A stretch of 8,260 bases of DNA from Coriobacteriia bacterium (GTDB lineage: Bacteria; Actinomycetota; Coriobacteriia; WRKU01; WQUG01), in contig WQVS01000068.1 in assembly GCA_009785705.1 (NCBI GenBank), positions 1-8,260 on the forward strand, written 5' to 3'. A program made the translations under genes and the position numbers. Below, piece after piece: positions 6,123 to 8,260 of the stretch. Position 1 is the stretch's first letter; the number at the start of each line of letters is the position of its first letter. A model generated the notes under the pieces. It made no database searches. It saw only the letters and a program-made list of their open reading frames with translations, and was not told the origin of the DNA.

Positions 6123-7940
6123 ATGAGGCAAGAGAATTTAAGAAATATTGCAATTATCGCCCATGTTGACCATGGCAAAACAACGCTGGTCGACAGGCTA
6201 CTGCAGGCAGCAGGAGTCTTTCGCGAAAATCAACAAGTGGAAGAGCGTGTCCTTGACAGCAACGATCAGGAACGTGAGCGTGGCATTACTATCTTGGCGA
6301 AGAACATATCGATTCGCTACAAGGATGTCAAAATTAATGTCATTGATACCCCTGGTCACGCTGACTTTGGCGGAGAAGTAGAACGCGTTCTGCGCATGGC
6401 AGATGGTTGCCTCTTGATTGTCGATGCCTTTGACGGACCCATGCCTCAGACGCGTTTCGTGCTAAGAAAAGCACTGGAGAACCACCTAAAGCCCATGGTA
6501 GTCATTAACAAGATTGACCGTCCTGGTGCCCGCGCACACGAGGTACTCGACGAAGTCTTTGAACTTATGCTAGAACTTGGTGCTAATGATGAACAGTTAG
6601 ACTTTCCCGTGATTTATGCCTCTGCGTTAAACGGATATGCTCGCCGTGAGCCCGATGATGCTGACATGGATATGACTCCGCTGCTTGATGCAATTCTTGA
6701 AAACATTCCTGCTCCTGATGTAGATGTGGACGGACCAGTTGCGCTGCAGATTTGTCAGGTTGACTTCTCTAGTTATCTAGGCCGCATCGGTGTAGGACGT
6801 CTGTTTTCTGGCACCTTGCGCCACGGGGACAAGCTGCAGGTCATCAAGAATAGTGGTGAAAGTTTCACAGCCCCAGTAAAACAGCTCTTTACCTTTGAAG
6901 CCTTGGGTCGCGAAGAGGCAGAGGAAGCCAGCGCGGGTGACATTGTTGCTGTGGCTGGTGTTGAAGACTGCGACATCGGGGATCTCTATACGACTATTGG
7001 TCAAGAGATTGAAGTAGACCCGATTGAGGTAGAAAAGCCCACTATGTCGGTAGTCTTTGAGGCATCGACCAGTCCTCTTGTAGGGCAAGAGGGCGAAATC
7101 GTAGGCGGCCGTCAACTGAAGGAGCGCCTACTAAGAGAAGCCGAATCCAATATTTCAATGCAAATATCAGAAACTGAAGATAAGCGTGGCATGACCGTTG
7201 CGGGTAGAGGTGTTCTACATCTTTCGGTACTAATGGAAACCATGCGTCGCGAAGGTTTCGAGTTCCAGGTAGGCAGGCCACAGGTTGTGTTCGGCAAGGC
7301 TGAGGATGGTTCGCGTACCGAACCCATCGAGCTTGCTGTAGTAGATGTTCCCAGTGAATATGCAGGCAAGGTAATTGAAGTCTTTGGTTCTGCAGGCGGC
7401 GAGATGGCAGAGATGGTCCAGCGTGACGACATTGTACATTTACAGTTTAAGATTCCTGCGCGTGGAATGATGGGCTTACGTGCTCGCTTGTTGAATGTTA
7501 CACGTGGTGAGGCGATTCTCTTTCACACCTTTAGCGAATATGGCCCTTACCGCGGTGAACTGAGCGGCAGACAAAATGGCTCACTGATTGCCATGGCATC
7601 AGAAAAGTCAGTTGCCTATGCGCTCGATTCCCTGCAGCAGCGCGGTACGCTCTTCATTGGGCCAGGTGAGATGTGTTACGAGGGTATGGTCGTTGGTGAG
7701 GCATCACGTGCAGGTGACTTGGTAGTTAATGTTGCGAAGGCAAAGCAGTTAACCAATATCCGTGCATCTTCGGCAGATAAACAGATTATACTGGCCCCTC
7801 CCATGCGCTTTACCCTAGAGGAGGCACTTGAGTATATTGAAGACGATGAACTAGTAGAGGTTACCCCTCAGTCAGTTCGTCTACGCAAGCGATTACTGAA
7901 TGAAAACGATAGAAAACGAGAGAGAAAAAAGTCAGCATAG
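6123..7940 (+). CDS. typA: Translational GTPase TypA/BipA
   Basis: TypA is an EF-G-like GTPase that binds the ribosome and aids 50S assembly and translation under stress or cold. From the ATG at 6123 the protein is 605 residues, the usual family length. The GTPase domain has all G motifs: AHVDHGKT (13-20), RGITI (53-57), DTPGH (75-79), NKID (129-132) and SAL (167-169). The beta-barrel domain 2 follows from about 206, then EF-G-like domains III (about 306-385) and V (about 398-480). Last is the TypA-specific C-terminal domain with FIGPGEMCYEGMVVGE (511-526), KAKQLTNIRAS (539-549) and the DDELVEVTPQSVRLRKRLL block (574-592), ending in a very basic tail. EF-G domain IV is absent, as in all TypA proteins. 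The gene is separated from its upstream neighbour by 98 structured bases and is probably its own transcription unit, though I see no clear promoter. Identification is secure. Confidence 0.98.
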   Translation: MRQENLRNIAIIAHVDHGKTTLVDRLLQAAGVFRENQQVEERVLDSNDQERERGITILAKNISIRYKDVKINVIDTPGHADFGGEVERVLRMADGCLLIVDAFDGPMPQTRFVLRKALENHLKPMVVINKIDRPGARAHEVLDEVFELMLELGANDEQLDFPVIYASALNGYARREPDDADMDMTPLLDAILENIPAPDVDVDGPVALQICQVDFSSYLGRIGVGRLFSGTLRHGDKLQVIKNSGESFTAPVKQLFTFEALGREEAEEASAGDIVAVAGVEDCDIGDLYTTIGQEIEVDPIEVEKPTMSVVFEASTSPLVGQEGEIVGGRQLKERLLREAESNISMQISETEDKRGMTVAGRGVLHLSVLMETMRREGFEFQVGRPQVVFGKAEDGSRTEPIELAVVDVPSEYAGKVIEVFGSAGGEMAEMVQRDDIVHLQFKIPARGMMGLRARLLNVTRGEAILFHTFSEYGPYRGELSGRQNGSLIAMASEKSVAYALDSLQQRGTLFIGPGEMCYEGMVVGEASRAGDLVVNVAKAKQLTNIRASSADKQIILAPPMRFTLEEALEYIEDDELVEVTPQSVRLRKRLLNENDRKRERKKSA

Positions 7941-7975
7941 CATGCTACTATTTAAACGTTGAGTATGAAATATAG

Positions 7976-8010
7976 AGCACGATACGTTCGAGACAGTGCT
8001 TCTTGAGCAC
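7976..8010 (+). other. Mutually exclusive hairpins in the ytxH leader
   Basis: GTGCT (7996-8000) can pair with AGCAC at 7976-7980 (15-base loop; six pairs if a G-U is allowed) or with AGCAC at 8006-8010 (5-base loop). Both cannot form at once. The element sits 24 bases or more before the ATG of the YtxH gene and ahead of its ribosome site. No U-run follows, so it is not a standard terminator. Five-base arms can arise by chance. Confidence 0.25.
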
Positions 8011-8033
8011 AGCTTTGAGGATGGGAGAAAACC

Positions 8034-8260
8034 ATGGGTAAGTATGGCAAATTTCTAATCGGCGGCATCATTGGTGTTGCCATCGGTGTGCTGATTGCAC
8101 CAAAGTCAGGCAAAGAAACACGCGCTTTCATTAAAGAAAAGGCTCAAGCCTATATGGACAATGCCGATGTTGTGGCAAATAATGCGCGCGATAAGGCTGT
8201 AGAGTTGTATTCAACTGCTTCAGACTATGCGGGTGACGCAACAATCCAGCTAAAAGAAAA
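8034..8260 (+). CDS. YtxH domain-containing membrane protein (3' partial)
   Basis: Seventy-five codons are visible before the window ends. The start ATG at 8034 has GGGAG (8023-8027) six bases upstream. The protein opens with a short basic MGKYGK, then a single glycine-rich membrane segment (about 7-22, FLIGGIIGVAIGVLIA), then PKSGKETR. The continuation is a charged, alanine-rich helix likely to lie on the cytoplasmic side or form a coiled coil. This layout, one N-terminal helix then APxSGxETR and a long amphipathic stretch, is the YtxH signature (general stress protein family). The molecular function is not known for the family. The 93-base gap after typA makes a shared transcript possible but not certain. 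The length and C-terminus are unknown. Confidence 0.85.
   Translation, partial: MGKYGKFLIGGIIGVAIGVLIAPKSGKETRAFIKEKAQAYMDNADVVANNARDKAVELYSTASDYAGDATIQLKE

Noticed and set aside
6777..7432. Antisense open frames within typA (about 6777-7115 and 7112-7432)
   Set aside because: They lie opposite a strongly conserved gene, show no recognisable domain and have no context of their own, so they are frame shadows. The same applies to the short antisense frames inside dinG, ddl and the TagF-like gene.
7938..7947. Perfect palindrome TAGCATGCTA over the typA stop codon
   Set aside because: It has no loop, is only ten bases long and half of it is coding. A chance occurrence is likely.
1..8260. Mobile elements, CRISPR arrays, tRNA or rRNA genes
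   Set aside because: I saw no transposase or integrase motifs, regular spaced repeats, or tRNA/rRNA signatures in the gaps, all of which are shorter than 210 bases.

Overview
The window reads as chromosomal core DNA of a Gram-positive bacterium with moderate GC content. All genes are on the + strand. There is no insertion sequence, CRISPR array, rRNA or tRNA that I can recognise. The mix of an exonuclease-DinG fusion, D-Ala-D-Ala ligase, a TagF/TagB-like polymer transferase, TypA and a YtxH protein fits low-to-mid GC Gram-positives. I lean towards a Coriobacteriia-like actinobacterium (Atopobium/Olsenella type), with Bacillota as the alternative. This placement is an impression, not a measurement.

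Layout. From the left edge to 3040 is the 3' part of a large DnaQ-type exonuclease/DinG helicase fusion; its start lies outside the window. After a 115-base gap comes ddl, whose start codon is ambiguous (3156, 3174 or 3231). A 204-base AT-rich intergenic region follows. It carries nested inverted repeats over a possible promoter, and an unusually distant strong Shine-Dalgarno sequence. Next is a probable two-gene operon: an Rrf2-family regulator with four clustered cysteines (4395-4826) and, 19 bases later, a CDP-glycerol glycerophosphotransferase-like gene (4846-6024). A 98-base gap with two abutting stem-loops leads to typA/bipA (start best placed at 6123). After another 93 bases, with overlapping alternative hairpins, comes the beginning of a YtxH-domain membrane protein that runs off the right edge.

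How the genes fit together. ddl and the TagF-like gene both serve the cell envelope (peptidoglycan precursor and an anionic glycopolymer). DinG and TypA serve genome maintenance and ribosome/stress functions. YtxH proteins are small membrane-anchored proteins often linked to stress. The most suggestive unit is the Rrf2/TagF-like pair: a putative Fe-S or thiol sensor apparently co-transcribed with a wall-polymer enzyme. I did not find a clearly new multi-gene system. The remaining points of interest are the DinG that keeps both exonuclease and Fe-S ligands, an insertion in its helicase core, and structured untranslated regions.
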